A stretch of 64,000 nucleotides of DNA from Cytobacillus firmus (lineage in GTDB: Bacteria; Bacillota; Bacilli; Bacillales; Cytobacillaceae): contig NZ_CP098323.1 in the NCBI RefSeq assembly GCF_023657595.1, positions 2,008,001 through 2,072,000 of the forward strand. Reading direction: 5' to 3'. Each line of letters opens with the position of its first letter. Positions within the stretch are counted from its first letter, which is position 1. The translations under genes were made by a program, and so were the position numbers. Shown here in pieces: positions 32,306-40,824 of the stretch. Under the pieces are notes generated by a model that had not been told where the DNA came from, did not search any database, and saw nothing but the letters and a program-made list of their open reading frames with translations.

Positions 32306-33391
32306 TTGAAAAAGGACTTACTTGAAAAAGCATCAGAATTTATAAAAATGTATTATGGTGAACAGAATAAAAGTCCTGCTGAGCTAAACAGCAGGTTAAG
32401 GGAAATCGAATACTCCATTAAAAAGCAAGGGTTTTATGAACATACTTTAGAAGAATTGGAATTTGGTGCAAAAGCAGCCTGGCGAAATAGCAATCGCTGC
32501 ATCGGCAGGCTGTTCTGGGATCAGCTGAATGTTTTGGACAAGCGGAATGTGAAACAAGCGGATGAAGTATTTTCTGCTCTTTTTGAACATATACAATTTG
32601 CCACTAACAAGGGCAGACTGCGTCCGGCCATCACCATTTTCTCTCCGGACACTTCCGAACAGGGAATTAGAATTTGGAATCATCAGCTAATCCGGTATGC
32701 TGGGTATGAGACAGAGGAAGGCATCCTTGGCGATCCTCACTCCATCGCATTTACAAAGCAATGCATGAAATTGGGCTGGGAGCCGAAGTACGGCAAATTT
32801 GATGTGCTGCCATTAGTTATACAAATGAACAATCAGCCGCCCCAATTAAGGGAAATACCGGAAGAGCTGATTCTTGAAATAGAGATTGAGCATCCAGAGT
32901 ATAATTGGTTCTGTGATCTCGGTTTGAAATGGTACGCAGTCCCGATGATCTCGGATATGAAACTGGAAATTGGGGGCATCTCCTATAATGCAGCCCCATT
33001 CAATGGCTGGTATATGGGTACTGAAATTGGTGCGCGGAACCTGGCAGACGATTTTCGTTATGATATGCTCCCTCAAATTGCCTCATTAATGGGGCTTGAT
33101 ACCAGGTCGAATTCTTCGCTATGGAAGGATCGGGCTCTGGTGGAATTAAATGCAGCCGTACTGCATTCCTTTAAAAAAGAAGGGGTTAGCATAGTAGACC
33201 ATCATACTGCTGCACAGCAATTCAAGAAATTTGAAGAAAACGAAAAGAACCAGGGAAGGGACCTGACCGGTGACTGGACCTGGCTGATTCCGCCCGTTTC
33301 CCCTGCTGCTGCACATATTTTTCATAAGCAGTATAATAATGAAGTGAAAACCCCTAATTACTTTTATCAAGATACTCCTTATCAAAAATGA
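32306..33391 (+). CDS. nos: Bacterial nitric oxide synthase oxygenase
   Basis: The protein of about 361 residues matches the oxygenase domain of NO synthase. The heme-ligand cysteine C65 lies in [11 protein letters not shown], with [12 protein letters not shown] and the substrate-binding segment [24 protein letters not shown]. The reductase domain is absent, as in all Bacillus-type enzymes, so it uses cellular flavodoxins or reductases. The frame opens at ATG 32264, but GGGAGG at 32292 fits the TTG at 32306 and gives the usual family length. NO from L-arginine protects against oxidative stress and antibiotics in Bacillus, which is family knowledge. Confidence 0.95.
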   Translation: MKKDLLEKASEFIKMYYGEQNKSPAELNSRLREIEYSIKKQGFYEHTLEELEFGAKAAWRNSNRCIGRLFWDQLNVLDKRNVKQADEVFSALFEHIQFATNKGRLRPAITIFSPDTSEQGIRIWNHQLIRYAGYETEEGILGDPHSIAFTKQCMKLGWEPKYGKFDVLPLVIQMNNQPPQLREIPEELILEIEIEHPEYNWFCDLGLKWYAVPMISDMKLEIGGISYNAAPFNGWYMGTEIGARNLADDFRYDMLPQIASLMGLDTRSNSSLWKDRALVELNAAVLHSFKKEGVSIVDHHTAAQQFKKFEENEKNQGRDLTGDWTWLIPPVSPAAAHIFHKQYNNEVKTPNYFYQDTPYQK

Positions 33392-33421
33392 AAGCCGGCA
33401 TTCAAAAATGCCGGCTTTCTT
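33391..33421. terminator. Terminator after nos
   Basis: A 12-bp perfect stem AAAGCCGGCATT / AATGCCGGCTTT with T/C-rich 3' flank. It also faces the end of the small leftward gene. Confidence 0.88.
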
Positions 33422-33427
33422 CATTTG

Positions 33428-33583
33428 TTAATTCATCTCTCCATCACTGGTTCTTCGGTCCGTTTTCTCTGGAGGAATCTTAGATAGCTGGTCCATAGGC
33501 TCCATCATAGATTCAAGAAGACTCCCTTTAACTCTTTTTTCTTCATTAATATTTTTCGACTGAACATTTTCGCGGTTGTCCAT
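33428..33583 (-). CDS. 51-residue hydrophilic small protein
   Basis: Leftward short gene encoding MDNRENVQSKNINEEKRVKG followed by SLLESMMEPMDQLSKIPPEK and a short tail. The ATG has a ribosome site GAGGTGA 5 bases upstream, and the nos terminator hairpin lies right after the stop. The protein is charged, without membrane segments or cysteines. I do not recognise it. It resembles the small acidic proteins common in Bacillus genomes, and the intact signals on both sides support expression. Confidence 0.6.
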   Translation of the reverse strand: MDNRENVQSKNINEEKRVKGSLLESMMEPMDQLSKIPPEKTDRRTSDGEMN

Positions 33584-33717
33584 TATTTCACCTCAATTTA
33601 TATTTTCACATAGAGTTTACTTTCAGCTTTGTGATTATTCCAAAAACCGAAAAGTCATAGGTTAAATTCCCTCTCAATGGAAATAATGAAATCTAAAAGA
33701 TCTTTTGGAGAAGACTA

Positions 33718-35133
33718 ATGACCAATATATTATTAATTGCAACACTTGCAATGATTTCCTTATTATATATTTTTTTATTATTTATGCTTGTTATCGGCTG
33801 GCGCTGGATCATGAAGCGGGCAGTGAAGCAGGCAGGAAAAATTATTATGACAGACAGCTATCAGGAAAACCTCATTGAGCTGATTCCCGGCTTTAAGCAT
33901 ATGGGCATTCAAAATGCGCTTGAAAATAACCTGCGGGCCGAAACAGGTGATGTCCTGCACCGCCCCTTTGGCTCATCGAAAAAATGGCCGCATTTTGAAG
34001 AAATTACGTTTATCCCTGCACAAACATCACCTTTCCCCATTGACGGCGAGGAAGATGTTGATGTGAAAGTGACAATTGGTCCAAGAGCGAAAAAGCCGAT
34101 GAAAATCAAAATTCCACTGATGATTAGTGGAATGGCCTATGGAATCGCTTTAAGTGAGCAAGTCAAAATTGCATTGGCCACAGCTGCCAAGAATACAGGA
34201 ACAGCCATCAATTCCGGTGAAGGCGGAATACTGCCTGAAGAGCTTGAAAGTGCGGGGAAGTACATTCTTCAGTTCTCCAAGACGGAGTGGGGTAAGGAAG
34301 AAAAGACTATTAAAAGGGCGGACATGATTGAACTTAAGCTGGGTCAGGGAGCTACACTGGGTATGGGCGGGAACATCTCCCCTGAAAATTTAACCGGTCG
34401 TGCAAGGGAAGTCATGGGGTTAAAGGAAAACGAAACTGCCCATATAATGGAACATTTTTTTGAAAAACAGACATTGAAGGATTTAAAAGAGCTGGTGGAT
34501 GAGCTGCGTAAAATGTCCGGAGGTGTCCCGATCGGCGCAAAAATAGGGGCAGGCGGAAAGATCGAAGATGATATTGATCATTTAATCGAAATCGGTGTGG
34601 ATTTTATCGCTGTTGATGGGGGACAAGGGGCTTCTGTCGGTGCACCTCCCTTATTGGCAGACGATTTTGGAATACCAACCCTGCATGCTATCACCCGTGC
34701 CTCAAACCATCTTGAAAAAAGAAAAAAGAAGGGGGATATAAGCTTAATTGTTTCTGGAGGTCTTTTTACACCAGGACACTTTTTAAAAGTCCTGGCGCTT
34801 GGAGCGGATGCGGTTTATCTGGGATCTGTAATGCTGTTTACTGTTTCTCATAAACAAACATTGAATGCTCTTCCTTTTGAACCGCCAACACAGGCTGTCT
34901 GGAACCAGGGGAAATTCAAAGATGTATTTAAAACGGAGGATGGGGCTAAGTCGGCGGAAAAGTTCTTGACCGCGAGCACCGAGGAAATCAAAATGGCTTT
35001 AAGAGCCATGGGGAAAAAGTCATTAAAAGAATTATCTAAGAAAGATCTTGTGTCTTATGATGAACTCACCGCGAAAATGATCGGAATCCCATTTTCCTTT
35101 GAACCATGGGAGGACAAATCTAAGAAGGTATAA
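33718..35133 (+). CDS. FMN-binding glutamate synthase-family protein (YerD-like)
   Basis: The 471-residue protein has one N-terminal membrane helix (about residues 5-28). The FMN/glutamate-synthase TIM-barrel domain follows, seen in SGEGGILPEELESAGKYILQF, KLGQGATLGMGGNI, IGAKIGAGGKIEDD, DFIAVDGGQGASVGAPP and ALGADAVYLGSVML. It corresponds to the stand-alone synthase domain of GltB without the amidotransferase part, as in B. subtilis YerD. Its reaction is not established. It is transcribed alone from a promoter region shared with the small leftward gene. Confidence 0.88.
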   Translation: MTNILLIATLAMISLLYIFLLFMLVIGWRWIMKRAVKQAGKIIMTDSYQENLIELIPGFKHMGIQNALENNLRAETGDVLHRPFGSSKKWPHFEEITFIPAQTSPFPIDGEEDVDVKVTIGPRAKKPMKIKIPLMISGMAYGIALSEQVKIALATAAKNTGTAINSGEGGILPEELESAGKYILQFSKTEWGKEEKTIKRADMIELKLGQGATLGMGGNISPENLTGRAREVMGLKENETAHIMEHFFEKQTLKDLKELVDELRKMSGGVPIGAKIGAGGKIEDDIDHLIEIGVDFIAVDGGQGASVGAPPLLADDFGIPTLHAITRASNHLEKRKKKGDISLIVSGGLFTPGHFLKVLALGADAVYLGSVMLFTVSHKQTLNALPFEPPTQAVWNQGKFKDVFKTEDGAKSAEKFLTASTEEIKMALRAMGKKSLKELSKKDLVSYDELTAKMIGIPFSFEPWEDKSKKV

Positions 35134-35167
35134 AAAGCCTGGCACTTGTTAGCCAGGCCCTTTTTTT
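35133..35167. terminator. Convergent terminator
   Basis: GCCTGGC-ACTTGTTA-GCCAGGC with A and T runs on either side, between the YerD-like gene and gerA. Confidence 0.88.
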
Positions 35168-35169
35168 AT

Positions 35170-36660
35170 TTATTCATCAATATCTTTCTTTACCTTTGAT
35201 TTTTTCTGAGGCTCGAACCGATGGGGATTTTGCGTTCTTAAATACACAGGCCTCAAAGGCTGAAACGGGAATCTTATAAATGAATCTTTCAAGTCCCGAT
35301 ATCTGGGAGGATAAAACGGCTCCATAAAGGGTCTGCCAAGAGATGTGAGCCTGATCATATGAGTTAACAAAATACATGAACAGAACAGCACACCTACAAA
35401 TCCCCATAAATTTGCGAATAATAAAAACGGAAATCTTAGAAATCGGATGGTATTATTCATCTTATATACAGGTGTAGTAAAAGCGGCAAGAGCAGCAAGG
35501 GCGATAAAGATTAACAGGACATTACTTGTCAGACCTGCCTGTACAGACGCAGTCCCAATAACAATCCCCCCTACGATACCGATTGTCTGACCAACTTTCG
35601 TAGGCAATCTGGCTCCAGCCTCTCTTAAAAGCTCTATTACCAGTTCAAGCATTAACGCTTCATAGAAAGGAGGCAAAGGAATATGCTGCCTTGAAGTTAC
35701 CAATGTTCCTAATAAATCGGTGGGGACAAGCTCCATATGATAAGTAAGCGTTGCAACATAAATAGACGTGATCTGTATGGAAAAAATAACAGAAAAAGCC
35801 CGCAATATTCTGGCAAAAGAAGCGATAGTCCAATTTAAAAAATAATCTTCAAAGGAACTGAAGAATTCAGAAAACGTTGTAGGGGTAATCAGTACATGCG
35901 GTGACCCATCTACGGCTATCACTATTTTTCCTTCAGCAAGGACAGCGGCTGCCCTGTCCGGTCTTTCTGTATCCAGCAGCTGAGGAAATGGGGAGTTCTT
36001 ATTATCTGAAATGAGCTGTCCAATGTAAGAACTGTCAGTGATTTCGTCAAAATCTATATTTTCGATTCTTTCTTTTACCATGCTGACATTATCTGTATTC
36101 GTAATTCCCTCAATATAGAGAACAGCCACTACGGTTCTGGATATGCTTCCGATTATATATTCCTCTATGATCAGTTCAGAGATGGGCAGCCGTTTGCGGA
36201 TTAAATTCAAATTATTCTCCAGAGACTCAACAAAGGCCTCTTTTGCTCCAATAACCGTTTGCTCAACTTCCGGATGTGTGATTTCCCTGACATATGAACA
36301 TTTAGCAGCCATAAAAGCCGCTTTTTGCTTCTCGGTTTCTGATGTAACCATCACATAGCCCTTCAAAAGCATATGTTCTGCTTTTGAAAGATCTTCGCAT
36401 ATTTGTATGCTTGCAGATGGCAAAAGTTTTTTTAAATCATCAATTTTGCTGAACTCACCAAGAAGAAGCTGAGGGAGCAAACTTTTTGTGAGCATTTTTT
36501 GGTCAATCAGTGTTTTGAAATAAGTAAAAGAAAAGCAGAGGCTAGTTTGTCTGTTGCTATAATGTACTTTTTGAAAATCATGAGACCGTGAAAGCGACTT
36601 TTCCAGCTGGTCAAGTTCAATCTCTGACACAGGTCTCTTCTTTTTTAACTCTTTTTTCAT
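35170..36660 (-). CDS. GerA-family spore germination protein (A subunit)
   Basis: The 496-residue A subunit of a Ger-type germinant receptor. The soluble N-terminal domain (about residues 1-285) contains VAVLYIEGITN and DSSYIGQLI. A membrane domain follows with the SRQHIPLPPFYEALMLELVIELLREAG signature (in part) and a basic, proline-rich cytoplasmic tail. Receptors usually need A, B and C subunits from one operon. Here no B or C gene is adjacent, so it is an orphan that may join subunits encoded elsewhere. It would be made in the forespore, though no clear sigma-G promoter was identified. Confidence 0.9.
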   Translation of the reverse strand: MKKELKKKRPVSEIELDQLEKSLSRSHDFQKVHYSNRQTSLCFSFTYFKTLIDQKMLTKSLLPQLLLGEFSKIDDLKKLLPSASIQICEDLSKAEHMLLKGYVMVTSETEKQKAAFMAAKCSYVREITHPEVEQTVIGAKEAFVESLENNLNLIRKRLPISELIIEEYIIGSISRTVVAVLYIEGITNTDNVSMVKERIENIDFDEITDSSYIGQLISDNKNSPFPQLLDTERPDRAAAVLAEGKIVIAVDGSPHVLITPTTFSEFFSSFEDYFLNWTIASFARILRAFSVIFSIQITSIYVATLTYHMELVPTDLLGTLVTSRQHIPLPPFYEALMLELVIELLREAGARLPTKVGQTIGIVGGIVIGTASVQAGLTSNVLLIFIALAALAAFTTPVYKMNNTIRFLRFPFLLFANLWGFVGVLFCSCILLTHMIRLTSLGRPFMEPFYPPRYRDLKDSFIRFPFQPLRPVYLRTQNPHRFEPQKKSKVKKDIDE

Positions 36661-36740
36661 TCTGTAATCACCAATTTTTTCGGCATTAAGTGTAGTGTTT
36701 CCGTTTTTGGAAGGATTATGAATGAATAGTGGGAATAGCT

Positions 36741-36770
36741 AAAAAAAGCCTCCCTCAGAATGGGGCAGGC
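36741..36770 (-). terminator. Terminator of the TetR gene (leftward)
   Basis: On the minus strand GCCTGCCCC and GGGAGGC pair and are followed by seven T, directly after the stop codon at 36777. Confidence 0.8.
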
Positions 36771-36776
36771 CTGAAA

Positions 36777-37667
36777 TTATACCGGTTCTTCTTCCGGGTG
36801 TTTAAAGCAGGATGAAACCAGATTTTCAAGATTCTCAAATTCTTTGGCATCCAAAAATGCTATGCACCTGCTCAAAGATTGGAGTGCGCTATCAATGAGA
36901 AATTTTCTTGGCTTTTTCGAATGAATCATTTCTTCCTGGATAAAGTCCAGAAGATCCATGCAATCGTTCTGTTCTTCCTGCTTGATGGATTTCTTCAAAA
37001 TCAATATGGATTTGCAGAGAATATGCACATTTCGATAATCGGTCTGCTTAAATCTATTTTCAATCAGTTCAGGCTTCAGCAGGTATTCATCGGCAGAACT
37101 GACCTCTTCAACGATCTTCCTGATTCTCTCGACACTATAACGGACTACTGGATTAATGCTGGAAGAGAATTCAAAGAATTTTGTATAGTATTTTACGTTA
37201 TGATGGAGGATGCCAAGGAACATTATGGCACAGTCCAGTAAATATGGTTTCTTGTCCTCACCAAAGATTTCAATAAACCGGCTGAAAATCCAATTCACCA
37301 TTCTAAGCTGGCCTTCCTTAATAAACTGCTTGAGCTCAGGGTCATTTGACACAAGTACTTCTTCAAAAAGGGCAACCAGCTTATTGGTCCGATTCATATT
37401 CATTTGTAATTCGATCTGCTGTGTGAATACTTCTAAGCTGCTTGGGTCCTGGCCAATAAGAAGTTTATTGCGTTCTGATTCCATTTTTTCATGCAATGTT
37501 TTAAAAATGGAGATAAGAAGCTCGTTTTTTGAAGAAAAATAATTATAGAAGGTGCCTTTAGAAATCCCGCTGTAATCTAAAATATCCTGAATGGATGTAG
37601 CCTGAAAACCTTTATCCAGGAATAATTGATGTGCTTTTTTTATAACATGCATTTTCCTGTTATTCAT
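36777..37667 (-). CDS. TetR/AcrR-family regulator, long form
   Basis: The 296-residue regulator has a TetR helix-turn-helix (TSIQDILDYSGISKGTFYNYFSSKNELL, in part) and an unusually long C-terminal ligand/dimer region of about 220 residues, against about 140 in typical TetR proteins. It diverges from the MFS pump at 37854, which it most likely represses. The 186-base gap contains repeated TTTGTGT(A/G)TAA-like motifs at about 37699, 37731 and 37800 as possible operators. Confidence 0.88.
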   Translation of the reverse strand: MNNRKMHVIKKAHQLFLDKGFQATSIQDILDYSGISKGTFYNYFSSKNELLISIFKTLHEKMESERNKLLIGQDPSSLEVFTQQIELQMNMNRTNKLVALFEEVLVSNDPELKQFIKEGQLRMVNWIFSRFIEIFGEDKKPYLLDCAIMFLGILHHNVKYYTKFFEFSSSINPVVRYSVERIRKIVEEVSSADEYLLKPELIENRFKQTDYRNVHILCKSILILKKSIKQEEQNDCMDLLDFIQEEMIHSKKPRKFLIDSALQSLSRCIAFLDAKEFENLENLVSSCFKHPEEEPV

Positions 37668-37853
37668 CTATAATCACCTGTCATTTTATTTGAACTATGT
37701 GTATAACTTAATAGTACCTCATTGTATTAATTTACACAAACCCTCTATTTTACAAGGATTTTTTTGTTGCAAAAGTTGAACTCATAGTATATTATATGAT
37801 TTGTGTGTAACGAGAGTATAAAAGAATGAACTGATTGTACAGGAGGAAAGATA

Positions 37854-39395
37854 ATGGAACAAGCAATAAACAATAAAACAGACCGGCCGCCTTATGGGAT
37901 TCTTGCTGTTTTAATGATTGGGGCATTTATTGCCTTTTTGAATAATACATTATTAAATATTGCCCTGCCATCTATCATGGCAGATTTAGAAATAGAAGCG
38001 GCAACAGTGCAGTGGCTGACTACCGGCTTTATGCTGGTTAATGGTATCTTGATCCCGGCTACTGCCTTTTTAATTGAAAAATATACAGTCCGCAGGCTAT
38101 TTATTGTGGCAATGGGACTATTTACAATCGGTACGCTTGTAGCGGGTATTGCTCACGTATTCCCGGTTTTGCTGGCAGGCAGAATGCTGCAGGCTTCAGG
38201 GTCGGCTATTATGATGCCGCTTTTGATGAATGTAATGCTGATCAGCTTCCCGGTTGAAAAACGCGGAGCAGCCATGGGTGTATTTGGTCTGATCTTAATG
38301 TTTGCCCCTGCAATTGGGCCAACTCTCTCAGGATGGATTATTGAACATTATGATTGGAGAATGTTATTCCACTTCCTTTCACCAATTGCAGGTGTCATTT
38401 TAGTTCTTGGAGCCGTCATGCTGAAAGACAAAAAGGAAAAAGTGAATATCCGTCTGGATATGTTTTCTCTTGTCCTTTCAAGTATAGGGTTTGGCGGAAT
38501 ACTTTACGGATTCAGTTCTGCAGGGAACAAGGGCTGGGACAGCCCTCATGTGTATTTAACAATTGCAGTGGGAGTCATAAGTTTGATTTGGTTTATTTTA
38601 AAACAAACCAAATCAGAACGTCCGATGCTTAATTTTGGTGTTTATAAGTACCCGATGTTTGCATTATCTTCAGCTATCAGCATGACGGTAAATATGGCAC
38701 TGTTCTCAGGAATGATTCTGATTCCGATTTATGTTCAGACATTAAGGGGGATTTCACCGCTGGATGCGGGATTGATGATGCTTCCAGGTGCCCTTGTTAT
38801 GGCTGTGATGTCGCCATTAACTGGAAAGCTGTTCGATAAAATCGGGGGCCGGATTTTGGCGATCATTGGGTTAGCCATTACAGTAGGAACTACGTATGTA
38901 TTCAGCAGGCTGACTCTGGAAACAACCTATACTCAACTGATTATACTCAACTCAATCAGGATGTTCGGGATGTCCATGGTCATGATGCCAGTTTCAACAA
39001 ATGGCCTGAACCAGCTGCCTAGAAGATTATATCCGCATGGAACTGCAATGAACAACACACTGAACCAGGTGGCAGGTGCCATTGGCACAGCCTTATTGGT
39101 AACAGTTATGTCAACAAGAACGGAAACGCATGCTGCTGAAATTGCGAAAGAAGCAATGAAAGGCGGGGCTATGGCTAATGGCGGCCAGATGACTGAAGCT
39201 GCTGTGGCGGAAATGCAGCAGCAGGTTCTAATGAAAGCCATGCTTGAGGGAATCAACGATGCTTTCTTCGTAGCAACCTTTATAGCTGCTGCTGCACTTG
39301 TTCTGGCTTTCTTCATTAAACGCGCAACACCAATGGAGGACTCGGTTGAAGAGCCTAAGCAGGAGAATATGGTGCCTAAATTGGCTAAGAATTAA
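37854..39395 (+). CDS. MFS drug exporter, DHA2 (EmrB/QacA) family
   Basis: The 513-residue exporter has about 14 membrane helices, the N-terminal FLNNTLLNIALPSIM motif of the DHA2 family, GRMLQASGSAIMMPL and motif C around GPTLSGWIIEHYDWRMLF. It expels lipophilic drugs or metabolites with the proton gradient. The divergent TetR gene is the likely controller. A methionine-rich cytoplasmic or extracellular segment lies at about residues 440-460. The substrate cannot be predicted. Confidence 0.9.
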   Translation: MEQAINNKTDRPPYGILAVLMIGAFIAFLNNTLLNIALPSIMADLEIEAATVQWLTTGFMLVNGILIPATAFLIEKYTVRRLFIVAMGLFTIGTLVAGIAHVFPVLLAGRMLQASGSAIMMPLLMNVMLISFPVEKRGAAMGVFGLILMFAPAIGPTLSGWIIEHYDWRMLFHFLSPIAGVILVLGAVMLKDKKEKVNIRLDMFSLVLSSIGFGGILYGFSSAGNKGWDSPHVYLTIAVGVISLIWFILKQTKSERPMLNFGVYKYPMFALSSAISMTVNMALFSGMILIPIYVQTLRGISPLDAGLMMLPGALVMAVMSPLTGKLFDKIGGRILAIIGLAITVGTTYVFSRLTLETTYTQLIILNSIRMFGMSMVMMPVSTNGLNQLPRRLYPHGTAMNNTLNQVAGAIGTALLVTVMSTRTETHAAEIAKEAMKGGAMANGGQMTEAAVAEMQQQVLMKAMLEGINDAFFVATFIAAAALVLAFFIKRATPMEDSVEEPKQENMVPKLAKN

Positions 39396-39400
39396 TCGGA

Positions 39401-39429
39401 AAGGGAAATCAAGGATTTCCCTTTTTTTT
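39401..39429 (+). terminator. Terminator after the MFS gene
   Basis: AAGGGAAATC-AAG-GATTTCCCTT followed by a run of T. Confidence 0.88.
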
Positions 39430-39447
39430 ATGCGCAGGAAATGAATA

Positions 39448-39474
39448 TGAAACATAATTGGCCCGTCGTGCGTC
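39448..39474 (+). promoter_or_regulatory. Sigma-W-type promoter of fosB
   Basis: TGAAAC (39448-39453), a 17-base spacer and CGTC (39471-39474) lie 55 bases before the fosB start. B. subtilis fosB is known to depend on sigma-W, which uses TGAAAC/CGTA-type promoters. Confidence 0.7.
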
Positions 39475-39528
39475 TAAATTGGTATGCAAAGATTGTTTTA
39501 CTAAAATGCTGATTTGGAAGTTGAACAT

Positions 39529-39951
39529 TTGTCGATTAGGGGTATAAATCATTTCTTATTTTCCGTTTCAGATTTGGAGAGGTCGATACAATTTTATAAA
39601 AATGTATTTAATGCAAAGCTGCTGGTAAAAGGCAAAACGACTGCATATTTTGAATTGGCGGGAATTTGGATTGCCCTGAATGAAGAACGGAACATACCAA
39701 GGAATGAAATTGCCCATTCGTATACTCATGTTGCTTTTAAAGTCGATGACTCAGATTTTGAAAATATGTGCAATAAACTTGAAAAGCTGAAAGTTCATAT
39801 CCTGCCTGGTCGTGCGAGAGACATGAGAGATAAGAAATCGATATATTTTACTGATCCGGATGGACATAAATTTGAATTTCATACAGGAACATTAAGGGAT
39901 AGATTGGAATACTACAGATCTGAAAAAGGACATATGGAGTTTTTTGGTTAA
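39529..39951 (+). CDS. fosB: Fosfomycin resistance bacillithiol transferase FosB
   Basis: This vicinal-oxygen-chelate metalloenzyme has about 140 residues. Metal ligands are the histidines in GINHFLFS and SYTHVAF and the glutamate in KFEFHTG. The [20 protein letters not shown] block is the FosB hallmark. It opens the fosfomycin epoxide with bacillithiol (or cysteine). The frame extends to a TTG at 39514, but GGAAG ends 8 bases before the TTG at 39529, and the FosB sequence naturally begins there. A sigma-W-type promoter precedes it. Confidence 0.95.
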   Translation: MSIRGINHFLFSVSDLERSIQFYKNVFNAKLLVKGKTTAYFELAGIWIALNEERNIPRNEIAHSYTHVAFKVDDSDFENMCNKLEKLKVHILPGRARDMRDKKSIYFTDPDGHKFEFHTGTLRDRLEYYRSEKGHMEFFG

Positions 39952-39994
39952 AAAAAGCCTGCAATGCTATTTGAGCATTTGCAGGCTTTCTTTC
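39952..39994. terminator. Convergent terminator after fosB
   Basis: AAAGCCTGCAA and TTGCAGGCTTT arms with inner GCT/AGC, flanked by A and T runs. It serves fosB and the small leftward gene. Confidence 0.85.
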
Positions 39995-39997
39995 TTA

Positions 39998-40180
39998 TTA
40001 TCTATTTTTTCCTACTAATTTAATTGATTGATGTCCGCTGTGAGGGTGAGGAGAAAACAAAATATGATCCAGATACAGAGCTTCCAGCTTTCGGTCACTT
40101 AAATTAAACAATCTGTGATTATGCTGGAATTTAGAAAGTGATAATAATTTGCTGATTAACGTTTCTCTGTTTAATGGCAT
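39998..40180 (-). CDS. Small basic protein, possibly FbpA-like
   Basis: A 60-residue basic protein with an AGGGAGGG ribosome site 7 bases before its ATG. The N-terminal half, LISKLLSLSKFQHNHRLFNL followed by SDRKLEALY, has the spacing of the Fur-regulated basic protein (FbpA) domain, but the match is from memory and weak. The C-terminal half is histidine- and proline-containing (SPHPHSGH). No Fur box was recognised upstream, so iron control is not supported. Confidence 0.5.
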   Translation of the reverse strand: MPLNRETLISKLLSLSKFQHNHRLFNLSDRKLEALYLDHILFSPHPHSGHQSIKLVGKNR

Positions 40181-40824
40181 GTAATGAACCCTCCCTTATT
40201 GTTAGTTTTATTTTAATTCATATTTATCCGATTAGTCAAGTAGGAATTAAAGTTTGTCTGTTAATTATGAACAATTTGCACTTTGACTGCTCTGATCCCA
40301 AAACCATATTGATAAAAAGATCACTTAAACAAAGTTAATAGCACAGGCTACCTGTCCTCAAGGTTAATAAAGTAGTATAAATATCTAATAAGGATGTGAG
40401 CATTAATGGAATTTTGTGAGTATTGCGGCTACCACACTGATTTTTGCAGATGCGGTACTGGAAATAATATGAGCTTGGTTAAGTACCTTTTCATGGGTAT
40501 AGCCTAATAGGGAGAGAGTTTTTATCCAATTGTAATATCGCCCATCATGTTGCCAAAAAACGTCTTCAGCTTTCACCGTGTAGCAGAAATTTAGATCCGC
40601 TTCAGTTCACCATCAGCAAAAGATTCTTAAACGTAAAGGGATACATTTCCAACATGCAGACTGTTTGCCCATTCATGAAATGGTTTGCTCCAATGCGCTG
40701 AGGAATTGGGACAAATGCTTAACATAAAATTTACTCTTATGAATTTTCTGTCTATATTTGCTGATTCCTAAAAATAACATGCTAAAATAGGAAGAAGACG
40801 AATATTTAAAAAAGGGGGGTTAGT
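40181..40824. other. Long gene-poor stretch
   Basis: About 640 bases before the sigma-54 activator gene. It holds the 33-codon frame listed separately at 40406. A start-less frame open from about 40473 to 40702 could be the trace of a decayed gene, but nothing recognisable is encoded. No other signals were recognised. Confidence 0.45.
40406..40507 (+). CDS. 33-residue cysteine-rich peptide (tentative)
   Basis: A short frame encodes MEFCEYCGYHTDFCRCGTGN and a hydrophobic tail. The CxxC and CxC pairs could bind zinc. AAGGATGTGA stands 6 bases before the ATG. There is no recognised homolog and no clear terminator, so this is a candidate only. Confidence 0.35.
   Translation: MEFCEYCGYHTDFCRCGTGNNMSLVKYLFMGIA

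Noticed and set aside
40473-40702. Open frame of about 75 codons after the small Cys-rich ORF
   Set aside because: No start codon at the beginning, no ribosome site, no recognisable protein; at most a gene remnant.
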